Shown: positions 25,436 to 34,327, counted from the first letter of the stretch. The stretch: DNA of 64,000 nt from Nonlabens sp. Hel1_33_55 (GCF_900101765.1 NZ_LT627735.1:2573501-2637500), one strand, 5' to 3'. Translations and numbers: made by a program. The notes: generated by a model not told the origin, from the sequence alone.

Positions 25436-25981
25436 TTATATGGCGTCATTCGTATTTTCCCTGCGCCACGCTTCTATCATTTGTTGTAAACTGGCTCGTG
25501 CTCTTGACAGATTGGATTTTGATGTTCCTTCATTGATCTTCATCAACGCTGCAATTTCTTTATGACTATACCCGTCTAATGTATACATGGAAAAAACCAT
25601 TCTATATCTGTCTGGTAATCGTCGTATCATATCTAATAAGTCATCCAGTCCTATTTCTTCTAAATCTTCTGTGACAGGAATGTCTATTACTATATTTTTC
25701 TCATCTTCCAGCAAATAGACTTTAGAATCCCTATATCGCTGTAATGCGGTGTTTATAGCTATCCTTTTACACCATCCTTCAAAAGAACCTTTGTGGTCAA
25801 ATTGTCCAATTTTATCATAGATGGTTATGAAACTATCTTGTAAAATGTCCTGCGCTTCTTGCGCACTAGGCGCATACTTTAAACAACAACCATATATGGC
25901 AGCAGAATATTGATCGTAAAGCGCTCGCTGCGCTTTACGATCACCATTCTTACATCCTTCAATGATTTGTAGTTGTACCAC
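25436..25981 (-). CDS. ECF RNA polymerase sigma factor
   Basis: 181 residues. Region 2 includes ALYDQYSAAIYGCCLKY and AQDILQDSFITIYDKI. Region 4 is a helix-turn-helix (LPDRYRMVFSMYTLDGYSHKEIAALMKINEGTSKSNLSRARASLQQMI). The partner is the anti-sigma/barrel protein two bases downstream, so they form a sensing pair like the Das/Dma couple. The small lipoprotein upstream is 13 bases away and likely in the same operon. Confidence 0.93.
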   Translation of the reverse strand: MVQLQIIEGCKNGDRKAQRALYDQYSAAIYGCCLKYAPSAQEAQDILQDSFITIYDKIGQFDHKGSFEGWCKRIAINTALQRYRDSKVYLLEDEKNIVIDIPVTEDLEEIGLDDLLDMIRRLPDRYRMVFSMYTLDGYSHKEIAALMKINEGTSKSNLSRARASLQQMIEAWRRENTNDAI

Positions 25982-25994
25982 ATTTAAAAATATT

Positions 25995-26411
25995 CTATTC
26001 CTGTACTTCTACTTCTATTTCTAAAAACTCATTCTCTCCATTGTTGTCGATTCCCGTAAGAAATTTAAAAACGATGGTGCCGTTGCTAGTAGCTCTGAAT
26101 CTAAGAACCTGTTCCGTTGGAATAGGTCCTGGAGTACATCCTTCACTCTCAAAAAATTCTGAATAAACTATCACCTCACGCTCATTCAAATTAGAACGCA
26201 CGTCAAAAGCGTAGAAATTGTGGCAATCTGATGGTTGATTGTAGCGCACAATTATTTCATTGACTTGTCCAAATACAAATGGATCAGGTATTTCTACATC
26301 AGTTATGGCCAGTGCAGTTAGTTTCAATCTGGGCTGATCATCATCAGTTACATCACACGAGCTAAATGCAATGGATATCAACGCAAGTAGCGCAATAAAT
26401 TTGATTTTCAT
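25995..26411 (-). CDS. Small lipoprotein in the sigma/anti-sigma operon
   Basis: 138 residues with a lipoprotein signal (SIAFSSC, Cys19) followed by DVTDDD and a beta-rich domain containing two further Cys (SDCHNF and EGCTPG), perhaps a disulfide. No family is recognised. It lies 13 bases before the sigma gene, so it could be a target or a part of the envelope-sensing system; this is inferred from position only. Confidence 0.7.
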   Translation of the reverse strand: MKIKFIALLALISIAFSSCDVTDDDQPRLKLTALAITDVEIPDPFVFGQVNEIIVRYNQPSDCHNFYAFDVRSNLNEREVIVYSEFFESEGCTPGPIPTEQVLRFRATSNGTIVFKFLTGIDNNGENEFLEIEVEVQE

Positions 26412-26464
26412 CTTTTTCTTTTCTTTCTAGATGCAGAAACTTCAAAAAGGTTGCGTCCTGAAAC

Positions 26465-26502
26465 AAAAAAATCTGCTTTTAATTTTAAAAGCAGATTTTT
26501 TA
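26465..26502 (-). terminator. Terminator after recA
   Basis: ATCTGCTTTTAA pairs with TTAAAAGCAGAT, flanked by an A run and a T run, so it ends recA on the minus strand and would also work on the plus strand. It separates recA from the lipoprotein-sigma operon. Confidence 0.88.
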
Positions 26503-26521
26503 TCAGGAATAGCGCAGGTTT

Positions 26522-27535
26522 CTAACTGTTCGCCAACTTGATTGATTCCATAATTTTCAGCTCCAGTTCGTCCTGTAGATCTGGATTGTCTTTAAGAATA
26601 CTCTTCACACTGTCACGACCTTGACCTAATTTAGTGTCTCCATAAGAGAACCAAGATCCAGCCTTATTGATAATTTCATAATCTACACCTAGATCGATCA
26701 CCTCACCTATTTTGGAAATTCCTTCACCGTAAAGAATATCAAATTCTGCGGTGCGGAATGGTGCCGCCACCTTGTTCTTAACCACTTTTACACGAGTCTT
26801 GTTACCTTGAACGCTACCGTCAGTACTTTTTATTTGAGTAGACCTTCTAATATCCAATCGTACCGATGCATAAAATTTCAATGCATTACCACCAGTTGTC
26901 GTCTCTGGATTACCAAACATCACACCTATCTTCTCACGCAACTGGTTGATGAAGATCACCGTACAGTTCGTTTTAGAAATTGTTCCCGTTAATTTTCTAA
27001 GAGCTTGTGACATCAAACGAGCGTGCAACCCCATTTTTGAATCACCCATTTCTCCTTCAATCTCACTCTTAGGAGTCAAAGCCGCAACCGAGTCAATTAC
27101 GATAATATCAATCGCACCAGAACGAATTAGATTTTCCGTAATCTCAAGAGCCTGCTCACCATGATCAGGTTGTGAGATGATAAGATTTTCAAGATCCACA
27201 CCTAGTTTCTCTGCATAAAATCTATCAAAAGCATGTTCTGCATCAATAAACGCTGCAATACCGCCAGCTTTTTGAGCCTCAGCAATTGCGTGTAATGTTA
27301 ATGTAGTCTTACCAGATGATTCAGGACCATAGATCTCGATCACACGACCACGTGGGTATCCACCTACACCTAGCGCTGCGTTCAATGCAAGCGATCCCGT
27401 AGAAATCGACTCCACATCAACCACCTGACGGTCGCCCATCTTCATTACCGTTCCCTTGCCGTATGCCTTATCCAGCTTGTCCAGCGTCAATTTGAGCGCC
27501 TTCGCTTTTGCTGCTTTTTCCTTATCGTCTGCCAT
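26522..27535 (-). CDS. recA: Recombinase RecA
   Basis: About 337 residues. RecA coats single-stranded DNA, exchanges strands and triggers LexA cleavage where present. Walker A is GPESSGKTT, IVIDSVAALTPK is Walker B, and loop L2 contains GNPETTTGGNALKFYASVRLDIR. The ATG at 27535 (MADDKEKAAKAKALKLTLDK) is used; the frame extends six codons further to 27553, which lies in the -7 element. No LexA-type site was recognised. Confidence 0.97.
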   Translation of the reverse strand: MADDKEKAAKAKALKLTLDKLDKAYGKGTVMKMGDRQVVDVESISTGSLALNAALGVGGYPRGRVIEIYGPESSGKTTLTLHAIAEAQKAGGIAAFIDAEHAFDRFYAEKLGVDLENLIISQPDHGEQALEITENLIRSGAIDIIVIDSVAALTPKSEIEGEMGDSKMGLHARLMSQALRKLTGTISKTNCTVIFINQLREKIGVMFGNPETTTGGNALKFYASVRLDIRRSTQIKSTDGSVQGNKTRVKVVKNKVAAPFRTAEFDILYGEGISKIGEVIDLGVDYEIINKAGSWFSYGDTKLGQGRDSVKSILKDNPDLQDELELKIMESIKLANS

Positions 27536-27550
27536 TGTAAATATTTTCCA

Positions 27551-27581
27551 CAAAAATAGGCGATGACACCACTTTCTGCAA
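27551..27581 (-). promoter_or_regulatory. Promoter for recA
   Basis: On the minus strand -7 TATTTTTG (27551-27558) and -33 TTG (27579-27581) are 20 bases apart. Start would be near 27545, ten bases before the ATG. Confidence 0.68.
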
Positions 27582-27618
27582 TAGAATGAAGTGTTGGTTA
27601 TTAACTATATATAAGTCA

Positions 27619-27634
27619 CGCTTTCGCGAAAGCG
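27619..27634. repeat. Palindrome copy 11 (recA/trhO gap)
   Basis: Perfect CGCTTTCGCGAAAGCG, about 85 bases upstream of recA. Confidence 0.95.
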
Positions 27635-27660
27635 GGAAAGTCATAATAAGAAATATTAGT

Positions 27661-27758
27661 GCGTTCCCTCGGCTGCACCTCGGTCGGGCTTTCCGTTGCA
27701 ATCTTTTGATAACGCATAAGGCGAGATCAAAAGGATTTCCACTTCAATCCCTAACGCT
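27661..27758. repeat. REP-like folded element, copy 1
   Basis: The ends pair (GCGTTCCC at the start, AACGC at the end). It shares GGTCGGGCTTT and CACTTCAATCCCTAACGCT with the element at 40275-40382. Inside, TCTTTTGAT pairs with ATCAAAAGGA. The shared ends with variable but paired interiors are typical of REP-type elements or structured RNA. Confidence 0.75.
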
Positions 27759-27816
27759 GGAATTGAATCGTCCATAATCCATTTTCCATGAGCGCAGCGA
27801 TCTATACTCAAATATC

Positions 27817-27824
27817 TACCTTTG
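27817..27824 (+). promoter_or_regulatory. -7 element for trhO-phzF
   Basis: TACCTTTG fits TAnnTTTG. Start near 27830 leaves about 20 bases before the ATG at 27851 and excludes the earlier ATG at 27788. Confidence 0.5.
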
Positions 27825-27850
27825 CATCTTCAACACTCAATGTTTATAGC

Positions 27851-28894
27851 ATGCAACTGTACAACAAATTAAGTGCTGAAGAAAGACGCGAATTGATACG
27901 TGAAGCCGGCAAGGAACGACTCACGATTTCTTTCTATCAGTATGCCCGCATAGGGAACCCACAATTATTTAGAAACCATCTGTTTGTAGCGTTCGATACG
28001 CAGGAAGTTCTGGGGCGCATTTATGTAGCTCATGAAGGCATCAATGCACAGCTTTCCATTCCAGCTGATCGTTTTGAAGAGTTCAAAGATTTCCTTGATG
28101 GAATCTATTTCTTAGAAAATGTTCGATTGAACATTGCTCGTGAGCACGATAATGAGAGTTTCCTAAAGCTTAAGGTCAAGGTGCGCAACAAAATTGTGGC
28201 AGACGGTTTGGAAGACGAGACTTTTGACGTGACCAATAAAGGCGTTCATGTCGACGCCGTCAAATTCAATGAGCTCATCGCAGATCCTGATACGATTCTG
28301 GTCGACATGCGCAATCATTATGAGAGCGAGATAGGCCATTTCCAAAATGCCTGGACTCCAGACGTCGATACCTTTAGAGACAGTCTTGATATTATTGAGG
28401 AAGAAATAAAAGAGCATAAAAAAGATAAAAAACTGGTGATGTATTGTACTGGCGGAATCCGTTGTGAGAAAGCAAGTGCCTACTACAAGCATCGTGGTTT
28501 TGAAGATGTATATCAGCTGGAAGGTGGAATTATTGAGTACCATCGTCAGGTAACCGAGCAAGGATTGGAAAATAAATTCCGTGGGAAGAATTTTGTGTTT
28601 GATCACAGACTTTCTGAGAAAATCAGCGATGAGGTGATTTCGAATTGCCATCAGTGCGGTAACCCATGCGACACGCACACCAATTGTGCTAATGAAGCTT
28701 GTCACTTGCTATTCATCCAGTGCGAGGATTGTAAAACTAAATATGAAAATACCTGTAGCACAGAATGTCATGAGGTCATTCAGCTGCCTTATGAAGAGCA
28801 GAAAAAGTTGCGCGCTGGCAAGTATAACAGCAACAACATCTTTAAAAAAGGAAGGTCAGAAAAGCTGAAATTTAAAGAACATAAGATTGACTAG
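27851..28894 (+). CDS. trhO: tRNA uridine-34 hydroxylase TrhO (rhodanese family)
   Basis: About 347 residues. TrhO hydroxylates U34 of some tRNAs using oxygen. The N-terminal ferredoxin-like part (ISFYQYARIGNPQLFRNHLF) is followed by a rhodanese domain (about 130-245) with the active Cys in MYCTGGIRCEKAS. A Cys-rich tail follows (CHQCGNPCDTHTNC, CEDCKTKYENTCS), probably zinc-binding. The ATG at 27851 (MQLYNKLSAEERREL) fits the family, and the promoter supports it. Confidence 0.9.
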   Translation: MQLYNKLSAEERRELIREAGKERLTISFYQYARIGNPQLFRNHLFVAFDTQEVLGRIYVAHEGINAQLSIPADRFEEFKDFLDGIYFLENVRLNIAREHDNESFLKLKVKVRNKIVADGLEDETFDVTNKGVHVDAVKFNELIADPDTILVDMRNHYESEIGHFQNAWTPDVDTFRDSLDIIEEEIKEHKKDKKLVMYCTGGIRCEKASAYYKHRGFEDVYQLEGGIIEYHRQVTEQGLENKFRGKNFVFDHRLSEKISDEVISNCHQCGNPCDTHTNCANEACHLLFIQCEDCKTKYENTCSTECHEVIQLPYEEQKKLRAGKYNSNNIFKKGRSEKLKFKEHKID

Positions 28895-29699
28895 GTCGAT
28901 CCCATATTTTATGGTGGACTCATTCACCAGCGAGCCTTTTAAAGGAAATCCAGCTGGAGTTTGTTTGTTGGATGAAAGCTTGCCCAACGATTTGATGCAA
29001 TCCATCGCCATTGAAGTAAATCTATCAGAAACTGCCTTTGTGCAAAATCAAGGCGATCATTTTTCCATCCGATACTTTTCTCCCATCATGGAAATACCGT
29101 TGTGTGGTCATGCGACGCTGGCGAGCGCAAAAGTTTTATTTGAACAAGACTCTGATTCAAATGAGATTCATTTCAAAACTGGATCAGGCTTGAATTTGCA
29201 AGCTTCCAGAAATGGTGAAAAAGTCTCTTTGAAATTCCCCAATTATGGAATTGTAGATCGCGATGCGCCACAAGCATTACTAGATGCTATGGGAATAGAA
29301 GAAGTTTTGAATACGGCCTATAACCATGAAAATCTGGAATTGATGATTGAGTTGGAAGATGCAGATGTATTAAGGAATCTCAAACCAGATTTTGCCACCA
29401 TGAAAGCTTCCATAAACGATATTAGTGGTGTGGTCGTCACAGCAAAATCAAATCAACTCGATTTTGATTTTGAGTCCAGATATTTCTGGCCCTGGAGTGG
29501 CGGCAATGAAGATCCAGTTACAGGCGCCACACATACTTTTTTGACAAGCTATTGGGGAAATAAATTAGGAAAAACTAAACTACGTGCTTTTCAGTGCTCT
29601 GCGCGTACGGGAATTTTAGAGGTTGAAATTTTGAGTAAAGAACAGATTTCGATTACTGGTGATGCGGTGGTGGTTATGGAAGGAAGGTTACAAATTTGA
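28887..29699 (+). CDS. PhzF family isomerase
   Basis: About 270 residues with the two-fold diaminopimelate epimerase-like fold. The N-terminal FMVDSFTSEPFKGNPAGVCLL, the active Glu in NLSETAFV and the second half DPVTGATHTFLTSYW are the family marks. The TTG at 28887 overlaps the trhO stop and gives IPYFMVDSFT, which fits the first strand of the fold; an ATG at 28911 would cut it. The natural substrate is unknown. Confidence 0.85.
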   Translation: MTRSIPYFMVDSFTSEPFKGNPAGVCLLDESLPNDLMQSIAIEVNLSETAFVQNQGDHFSIRYFSPIMEIPLCGHATLASAKVLFEQDSDSNEIHFKTGSGLNLQASRNGEKVSLKFPNYGIVDRDAPQALLDAMGIEEVLNTAYNHENLELMIELEDADVLRNLKPDFATMKASINDISGVVVTAKSNQLDFDFESRYFWPWSGGNEDPVTGATHTFLTSYWGNKLGKTKLRAFQCSARTGILEVEILSKEQISITGDAVVVMEGRLQI

Positions 29700-29723
29700 T
29701 GAATGTACTATTCATATAGTTTT

Positions 29724-29987
29724 TCATTTTCTATCTTGAAACTTTTGGTAAATTAAGAGAGCACTCATAATAGCTATTGATCCTATTCCGTATACTAATA
29801 ATCCATATCTAATCAATCCTGAAACTAGAAATGCCCGAAAACCGTTGTAGCCACCACCTCTTGATTGTTTAACTTCCTCTGCAATAAAGTCGGAATTATC
29901 TAACCAATAGAAAGAGACAAGACAGACGATGCCTAAAATGTAAAAGCCTGTAATTTTTAGAATTCTTTTTAACGGATTCGATATCAT
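29724..29987 (-). CDS. Hypothetical small membrane protein
   Basis: 87 residues with two membrane helices (about 9-28 and 56-79) and a loop with SRGGGYNGFRAF between them. No family is recognised. It starts 21 bases after the rsmI stop on the same strand, so it is probably the second gene of that operon. Confidence 0.6.
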   Translation of the reverse strand: MISNPLKRILKITGFYILGIVCLVSFYWLDNSDFIAEEVKQSRGGGYNGFRAFLVSGLIRYGLLVYGIGSIAIMSALLIYQKFQDRK

Positions 29988-30008
29988 TTGATAATTCGTC
30001 TCATCTAC

Positions 30009-30674
30009 TTATTTCCCACCCAAAACAACAACAAACTCACCTCTAGGCTTAATGTCTGTAAAATGCTGGATAGCTTCTGCAACAGTACCACGGTAGTGTT
30101 CTTCAAACATTTTGGTGATTTCTCTAGAAACAGAAATCTGTCTGTCAGCACCGTAATGGGTTTGGAAATCGGTTAGGGTTTTTAGTAGTTTGTGTGGTGA
30201 CTCGTAGAAGATGATGGTTCTGGTTTCTTCGGCGAGTTCTTTGAGTCTGGTCTGGCGGCCTTTTTTGACGGGTAGGAAACCTTCAAAAACAAATTTATCA
30301 CTGGGCAGACCTGAGCAGACGAGTGCCGGAACAAAGGCTGTAGCACCAGGTAATGATTCTATCGCTACATCTGCGGCAATCAGCTTTCGCGAAAGCAAAA
30401 ACCCAGGATCACTTATTCCAGGCGTTCCAGCATCTGTGATGAGTGCCATGGTTTCTCCACCTTTAATTCTAGTCACAATGCTATCTGAAATCTTGTGCTC
30501 ATTATGCATGTGGTACGACAGCATATTAGTCTTGATGCCGTAGTGGTTGAGTAATTTTCCGCTGGTTCTGGTATCCTCTGCAAGGATTAAATCCACGCTA
30601 TTTAATACTTCAACCGCACGATAGGTCATGTCTGCAAGATTACCGATGGGCGTTGGGACAAGATAGAGTTTCAT
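30009..30674 (-). CDS. rsmI: 16S rRNA 2'-O-ribose C1402 methyltransferase RsmI
   Basis: About 221 residues of the tetrapyrrole methylase fold. The family marks are LVPTPIGNLADMTYRA, LAEDTRTSGKLL, TDAGTPGISDPG and YESPHKLLKTL. The ATG at 30674 (MKLYLVPTP) is used because the longer start overlaps the -7 element at 30690. A shortened palindrome (copy 12) encodes LLSRKL after GISDPGF, a conserved site, so the site was built without changing length. Confidence 0.93.
   Translation of the reverse strand: MKLYLVPTPIGNLADMTYRAVEVLNSVDLILAEDTRTSGKLLNHYGIKTNMLSYHMHNEHKISDSIVTRIKGGETMALITDAGTPGISDPGFLLSRKLIAADVAIESLPGATAFVPALVCSGLPSDKFVFEGFLPVKKGRQTRLKELAEETRTIIFYESPHKLLKTLTDFQTHYGADRQISVSREITKMFEEHYRGTVAEAIQHFTDIKPRGEFVVVLGGK
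30381..30396. repeat. Palindrome copy 12 (degenerate, in rsmI)
   Basis: AGCTTTCGCGAAAGCA keeps the inner 14 bases of the palindrome and has lost both end bases. It is read in the SRK frame. Confidence 0.8.
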
Positions 30675-30689
30675 ACTTCTGGATTGAGG

Positions 30690-30697
30690 CAAAGATA
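30690..30697 (-). promoter_or_regulatory. -7 element for rsmI
   Basis: TATCTTTG on the minus strand fits TAnnTTTG. Start near 30684 leaves about 9 bases before the ATG at 30674. Confidence 0.5.
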
Positions 30698-30771
30698 GGA
30701 AAATGGACTACCTTAGATGAAGGCTTTTTTAGCTTAAGAAATCCTGAAGAATCAACCTTAAAAGCATTTTA

Positions 30772-31746
30772 TTGAATCCATTTCTTGCAAATATTATTAT
30801 CAATACGACGGATAAGTTCAGGAAGAACAAACGTCCGGAAAAACTACCTTCTGAATACCGCCTTGCCAAACAATACAAATTACTAGTAACGGCTGTGAAG
30901 CGTAACATCAAAAACTTTGTGTTGATCACGACGGGTATTTTCTCTGCTTCCTTTGGCTTTAAGGGATTTTTGTTGACCAATGATTTTATTGATGGTGGCG
31001 CAACGGGAATTTCCCTTTTGTTGGCCGCACTGACTGAAGTTCCGCTTTATGTATTCTTGATTTTGGTAAATCTCCCATTCATCATTTTGGGTTATAAAAT
31101 GATGGGAAAACGATTTGCAGTAATGACACTGCTTGCGATTATAGGCCTTGCACTTTGTGTGGCTTTGGTTCCTTTTCCCAATGTGACAGATGATGATTTA
31201 TTGGTAGCGGTTTTTGGCGGATTTTTCCTCGGTGCTGGAATAGGGCTTTCCATTAGAGGTGGCGCAGTGATAGACGGTACAGAAATTCTAGCCATATTCT
31301 TGAGCAGGAAATTCAGCGTGAGTATTGGTGATATCATCATCGTGATTAATATCGTGATATTCTCGGTTGCGGCTTATTTGCTTTCCATTGAAATTGCACT
31401 TTATTCAATGATTACCTATATCGTTGCTTCAAAAACACTTGATTTTGTCATAGAAGGTATTGAGGAATATATAGGAGTTACCATTATCTCTTCCCAAAGC
31501 AGTCGTATTAAGGAAATGATTGTGGAAAAGTTGGGTCGTGGAGTAACCCTTTACAAAGGTCAAGGTGGTTATGTAAAAGACGGTGAGTCAGATGAGAAGA
31601 TCATCATTTTTACTGTCATCACCCGACTGGAATTGAATAAGCTCAATACCGAAATTGAAAAGATTGAACCCGACGCTTTTATCGTCATGAACACCATCAA
31701 GGACATCAAAGGCGGAATGATCAAAAAGCGACCACTCGCTCATTAA
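30772..31746 (+). CDS. YitT family membrane protein (DUF2179)
   Basis: About 324 residues. A polar N-terminal stretch (1-45, RKNKRPEKLPSEYRLAKQYK) precedes five or six membrane helices (FLLTNDFIDGGATGISLL, IRGGAVIDGTEILAI) and a C-terminal DUF2179 domain (about 235-318, GRGVTLYKGQGGY and FIVMNTIKDIKGG). No ATG occurs before the conserved region, so the TTG at 30772 is the likely start, with some doubt. The function of the family is not settled. Confidence 0.82.
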   Translation: MNPFLANIIINTTDKFRKNKRPEKLPSEYRLAKQYKLLVTAVKRNIKNFVLITTGIFSASFGFKGFLLTNDFIDGGATGISLLLAALTEVPLYVFLILVNLPFIILGYKMMGKRFAVMTLLAIIGLALCVALVPFPNVTDDDLLVAVFGGFFLGAGIGLSIRGGAVIDGTEILAIFLSRKFSVSIGDIIIVINIVIFSVAAYLLSIEIALYSMITYIVASKTLDFVIEGIEEYIGVTIISSQSSRIKEMIVEKLGRGVTLYKGQGGYVKDGESDEKIIIFTVITRLELNKLNTEIEKIEPDAFIVMNTIKDIKGGMIKKRPLAH

Positions 31747-31803
31747 TTTTTTAAAAAGGCACAAAATATGCAGTTAATAACTTCAAACAATATGATCGGT
31801 CTT

Positions 31804-32286
31804 ATGAAAACCTTCCAATTACTTGCACTTATAGCGATCACGGCTTCTTGTGGTTCGCAAAAAATTGATAACACGCTTAGTGATTTTGAAGTGGGCAATG
31901 AGCCCTATGCTCAATCATGGACTGGTGGTATTCCAGGTTCGGGAAGTGGCGTGAATTTGTTCTTGCCGCTAGACTCCAGCGAGATGCAACATATGGATGC
32001 GGTGTATTACAATGGGATGATGACGAGTTCCTTTGATACAAAAGATGGGACTGCTTATGTAATCGCGAGATTCAGCACGGCTTTCAATAACAAGCCTGAT
32101 ATGAGTATGAATAAAAATCCCGAAAAGGAATATGGCAATCAAGCGCCTAAAATGGAAAAGATGCCATTTGATTTAAAGGATAACGAAGCGGTTGTGAAAT
32201 TCACTCGTGATGGCGTCACCACGTACACCATGATCAAGGGAATCGAGAAGCGATCTTCCATGGATCTACCGTCCAGACCGCAATAG
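31804..32286 (+). CDS. Hypothetical lipoprotein
   Basis: About 160 residues with a lipoprotein signal MKTFQLLALIAITASC (Cys16). The ATG at 31804 gives a clean signal; upstream in-frame ATGs at 31768 and 31792 would not. The body (SWTGGIPGSGSGVNLFLPLDSSEMQHMDAVYYNG) may be a beta-rich domain of a flavobacterial family whose name I do not know. It is followed by a stable hairpin. Confidence 0.7.
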   Translation: MKTFQLLALIAITASCGSQKIDNTLSDFEVGNEPYAQSWTGGIPGSGSGVNLFLPLDSSEMQHMDAVYYNGMMTSSFDTKDGTAYVIARFSTAFNNKPDMSMNKNPEKEYGNQAPKMEKMPFDLKDNEAVVKFTRDGVTTYTMIKGIEKRSSMDLPSRPQ

Positions 32287-32309
32287 TGATGTACCACAAG
32301 CAAAGCTAC

Positions 32310-32343
32310 AAGGCTGCATTTCTTAGGCTAGAAATGCAGCCTT
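32310..32343 (+). terminator. 14-bp hairpin after lipoprotein gene
   Basis: AAGGCTGCATTTCT and AGAAATGCAGCCTT pair perfectly around TAGGCT. The T run is poor (TTAATT), so it is a weak terminator or an mRNA-protecting hairpin. It lies right before the flippase -7 element. Confidence 0.65.
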
Positions 32344-32348
32344 AATTG

Positions 32349-32356
32349 TACCTTTG
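32349..32356 (+). promoter_or_regulatory. -7 element for flippase-dut
   Basis: TACCTTTG fits TAnnTTTG, 20 bases before the TTG start at 32377. The upstream hairpin occupies the -33 position. Confidence 0.45.
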
Positions 32357-32376
32357 AACTTCAAAACCAACTGTCT

Positions 32377-33831
32377 TTGAGTTCCATCAATCGTCTTTTT
32401 AAGCACACATTTGTGTATGGTCTGGCAACCGTTTTGCCCAGATTATTGACGGTTCTACTTACTCTTTTACTCACTGAATATCTGCCCAGCAAAACCGCTT
32501 TTGGCGAGGTGTCCATTATTTTTTCATGGATCATTCTTGCTAACGTGATCTTGACTTATGGTATGGAGACTGCATTTTTTCGCTTTCGCGAAAGCGAGGA
32601 CGATAACAAGGTCATTAGCACAGGACTGATTTCGCTACTAGTTACAACCACTGCATTTGTAGTGATTGCTTTTTTGGGCTTAGACCAAATCGCAGCATGG
32701 TCCGGTAAGTCTGCAGATTATTGGAAATGGGTAATCGGTATTTTGGCTTTTGATACTTTGATGGTCATTCCTTTTGCGTGGATGCGTGCGCAGGGAAAAG
32801 CGATGAAGTATGCGGTGGTTAAGATGATCAACGTGATCATATCCGTTGGGATGACGGCGATCTTTTTGATCTGGTTGCCAGACCTGCCAGCATTAGCAGA
32901 ATTCTTACCAACAGATAAGGTAGAACTTTATTTTATCGCGCTTATGGCAGCAAGCGCATTCACGCTTCTGGTGGTTTGTAGAATCTACTTCCGTAAATGG
33001 GAATTTGATGCTGGTTTGTGGAAGCAAATGTTGAGGTACGGTTTTCCTATTTTAATTGCAGGAATCGCTTTTGCCATCAATGAAACCTTTGATAAGATTT
33101 TACTGGAATGGTTGCTTCCTGAAGACTCCACAGCTCAAGTTGGTGTATATACAGCTTGTTACAGAGTTGCCGTAGGAATGACCTTGTTTGCCACAGCTTT
33201 CAAATTAGGAATTGAACCTTTCTTTTTTAGTGAATCTAAAAGTGAAAACGCTACCGCCACCTATGCCATGATTACCAAAATGTTTGTGGTGCTAGGTTCC
33301 ATTGCTTTGATTTCATACACTGTTTTTATTGACGTGATTAAACGCGCCATCATTGCAGAGGAATATTGGGAAGCGCTGGACATTGTACCAGTAGTTCTTG
33401 TGGCGTATCTATTTTTCGGTATTTATCAAACGCTTTCTGTGTGGTACAAAGTAACAGATCGTACAAGTTATGGCGCTTACATTTCTGTTTTAGGAGCTGT
33501 AATAACAATAGGATTCAATATCTGGCTGATTCCAATCATCGGGTATATGGCGAGTGCCTTAACCACCTGTGCCGCTTATGGATTGATGATGGTGGTCTCG
33601 TATTTATTGGGAAGAAAGCATTATCACATTCCGTATGAGGTTGGAAACATGCTGTTGTATTTAGTTATTTCTATTGGCTCCACGGCACTGTTTTTCTATG
33701 GAATACGAGATTACTTTGGGCCCAATACTTGGCAAATGTATTTATCGGGAATTGCGTTGGCTGGACTTGTTTCGCTGTTCATTCTAAGCCGAGAAAGAAC
33801 TTTTATCAAATCATTACTCAAAAAATCATGA
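32377..33831 (+). CDS. Polysaccharide flippase (MATE/Wzx type)
   Basis: 484 residues with about 12-14 membrane helices, of the oligosaccharide flippase superfamily (HTFVYGLATVLPRLLTVLL at the start, FKLGIEPFFFSES in the middle). It likely moves lipid-linked sugars across the inner membrane for capsule or O-antigen. The start is the TTG at 32377, which gives the usual N-terminus MSSINRLFKHTF. Palindrome copy 13 encodes RFRES in the first cytoplasmic loop (AFFRFRESEDDN). The stop overlaps the dut start as ATGA. Confidence 0.88.
   Translation: MSSINRLFKHTFVYGLATVLPRLLTVLLTLLLTEYLPSKTAFGEVSIIFSWIILANVILTYGMETAFFRFRESEDDNKVISTGLISLLVTTTAFVVIAFLGLDQIAAWSGKSADYWKWVIGILAFDTLMVIPFAWMRAQGKAMKYAVVKMINVIISVGMTAIFLIWLPDLPALAEFLPTDKVELYFIALMAASAFTLLVVCRIYFRKWEFDAGLWKQMLRYGFPILIAGIAFAINETFDKILLEWLLPEDSTAQVGVYTACYRVAVGMTLFATAFKLGIEPFFFSESKSENATATYAMITKMFVVLGSIALISYTVFIDVIKRAIIAEEYWEALDIVPVVLVAYLFFGIYQTLSVWYKVTDRTSYGAYISVLGAVITIGFNIWLIPIIGYMASALTTCAAYGLMMVVSYLLGRKHYHIPYEVGNMLLYLVISIGSTALFFYGIRDYFGPNTWQMYLSGIALAGLVSLFILSRERTFIKSLLKKS
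32581..32596. repeat. Palindrome copy 13 (in flippase gene)
   Basis: Perfect CGCTTTCGCGAAAGCG, read as RFRES. Confidence 0.95.
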
Positions 33832-34262
33832 CTATAAAAATTATTAATAAATCCGCTCACGACTTACCAGCTTATGAAACTGTAGGTAGTGCAGGAATGG
33901 ATATACGAGCATCCATAACCGAATCTATTGTTCTAAAACCATTAGAGCGAGCGATTGTAAAAACAGGTTTGTTCATAGAATTACCTTTAGGAACCGAAGC
34001 TCAAGTGAGACCACGCAGCGGTCTTGCTGCCAAAAAAGGAATCACCGTGCTCAACGCACCGGGAACCATCGATGCCGATTATCGAGGCGAGATAGGTGTG
34101 ATTTTAGTGAATTTATCCAATGAGGATTTCACCATAGAAAACGGCGAGCGCATTGCTCAATTAGTCATTGCAAAACATGAGCAACCTACTTGGGAAGAAG
34201 TGGAAGTATTGAGTGATACAGATCGCGGTGCAGGTGGTTTTGGGAGTACTGGAGTGAAGTAA
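33828..34262 (+). CDS. dut: dUTP pyrophosphatase
   Basis: About 144 residues of the trimeric dUTPase that hydrolyses dUTP to dUMP. The five motifs are present: SAGMDIRA, RPRSGLAAK, NAPGTIDADYRGEI, ERIAQLV and GAGGFGSTG. The ATG at 33828 overlaps the flippase stop; the longer frame upstream lies inside the flippase gene and is ignored. Confidence 0.96.
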   Translation: MTIKIINKSAHDLPAYETVGSAGMDIRASITESIVLKPLERAIVKTGLFIELPLGTEAQVRPRSGLAAKKGITVLNAPGTIDADYRGEIGVILVNLSNEDFTIENGERIAQLVIAKHEQPTWEEVEVLSDTDRGAGGFGSTGVK

Positions 34263-34327
34263 CAAATTCCTGAAGAAGCAGGAATCTGACTTGGGAAATA
34301 ACCTGATTGAACTATTCGTCTTTATTT

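Larger units (their letters stand above)
27536..27850. other. Intergenic region between recA and trhO
   Basis: About 315 bases between divergent genes. In order it holds the recA promoter, palindrome copy 11, a REP-like element (27661-27758) and the trhO -7 element. No gene was found; an open frame here is judged spurious. Confidence 0.7.
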
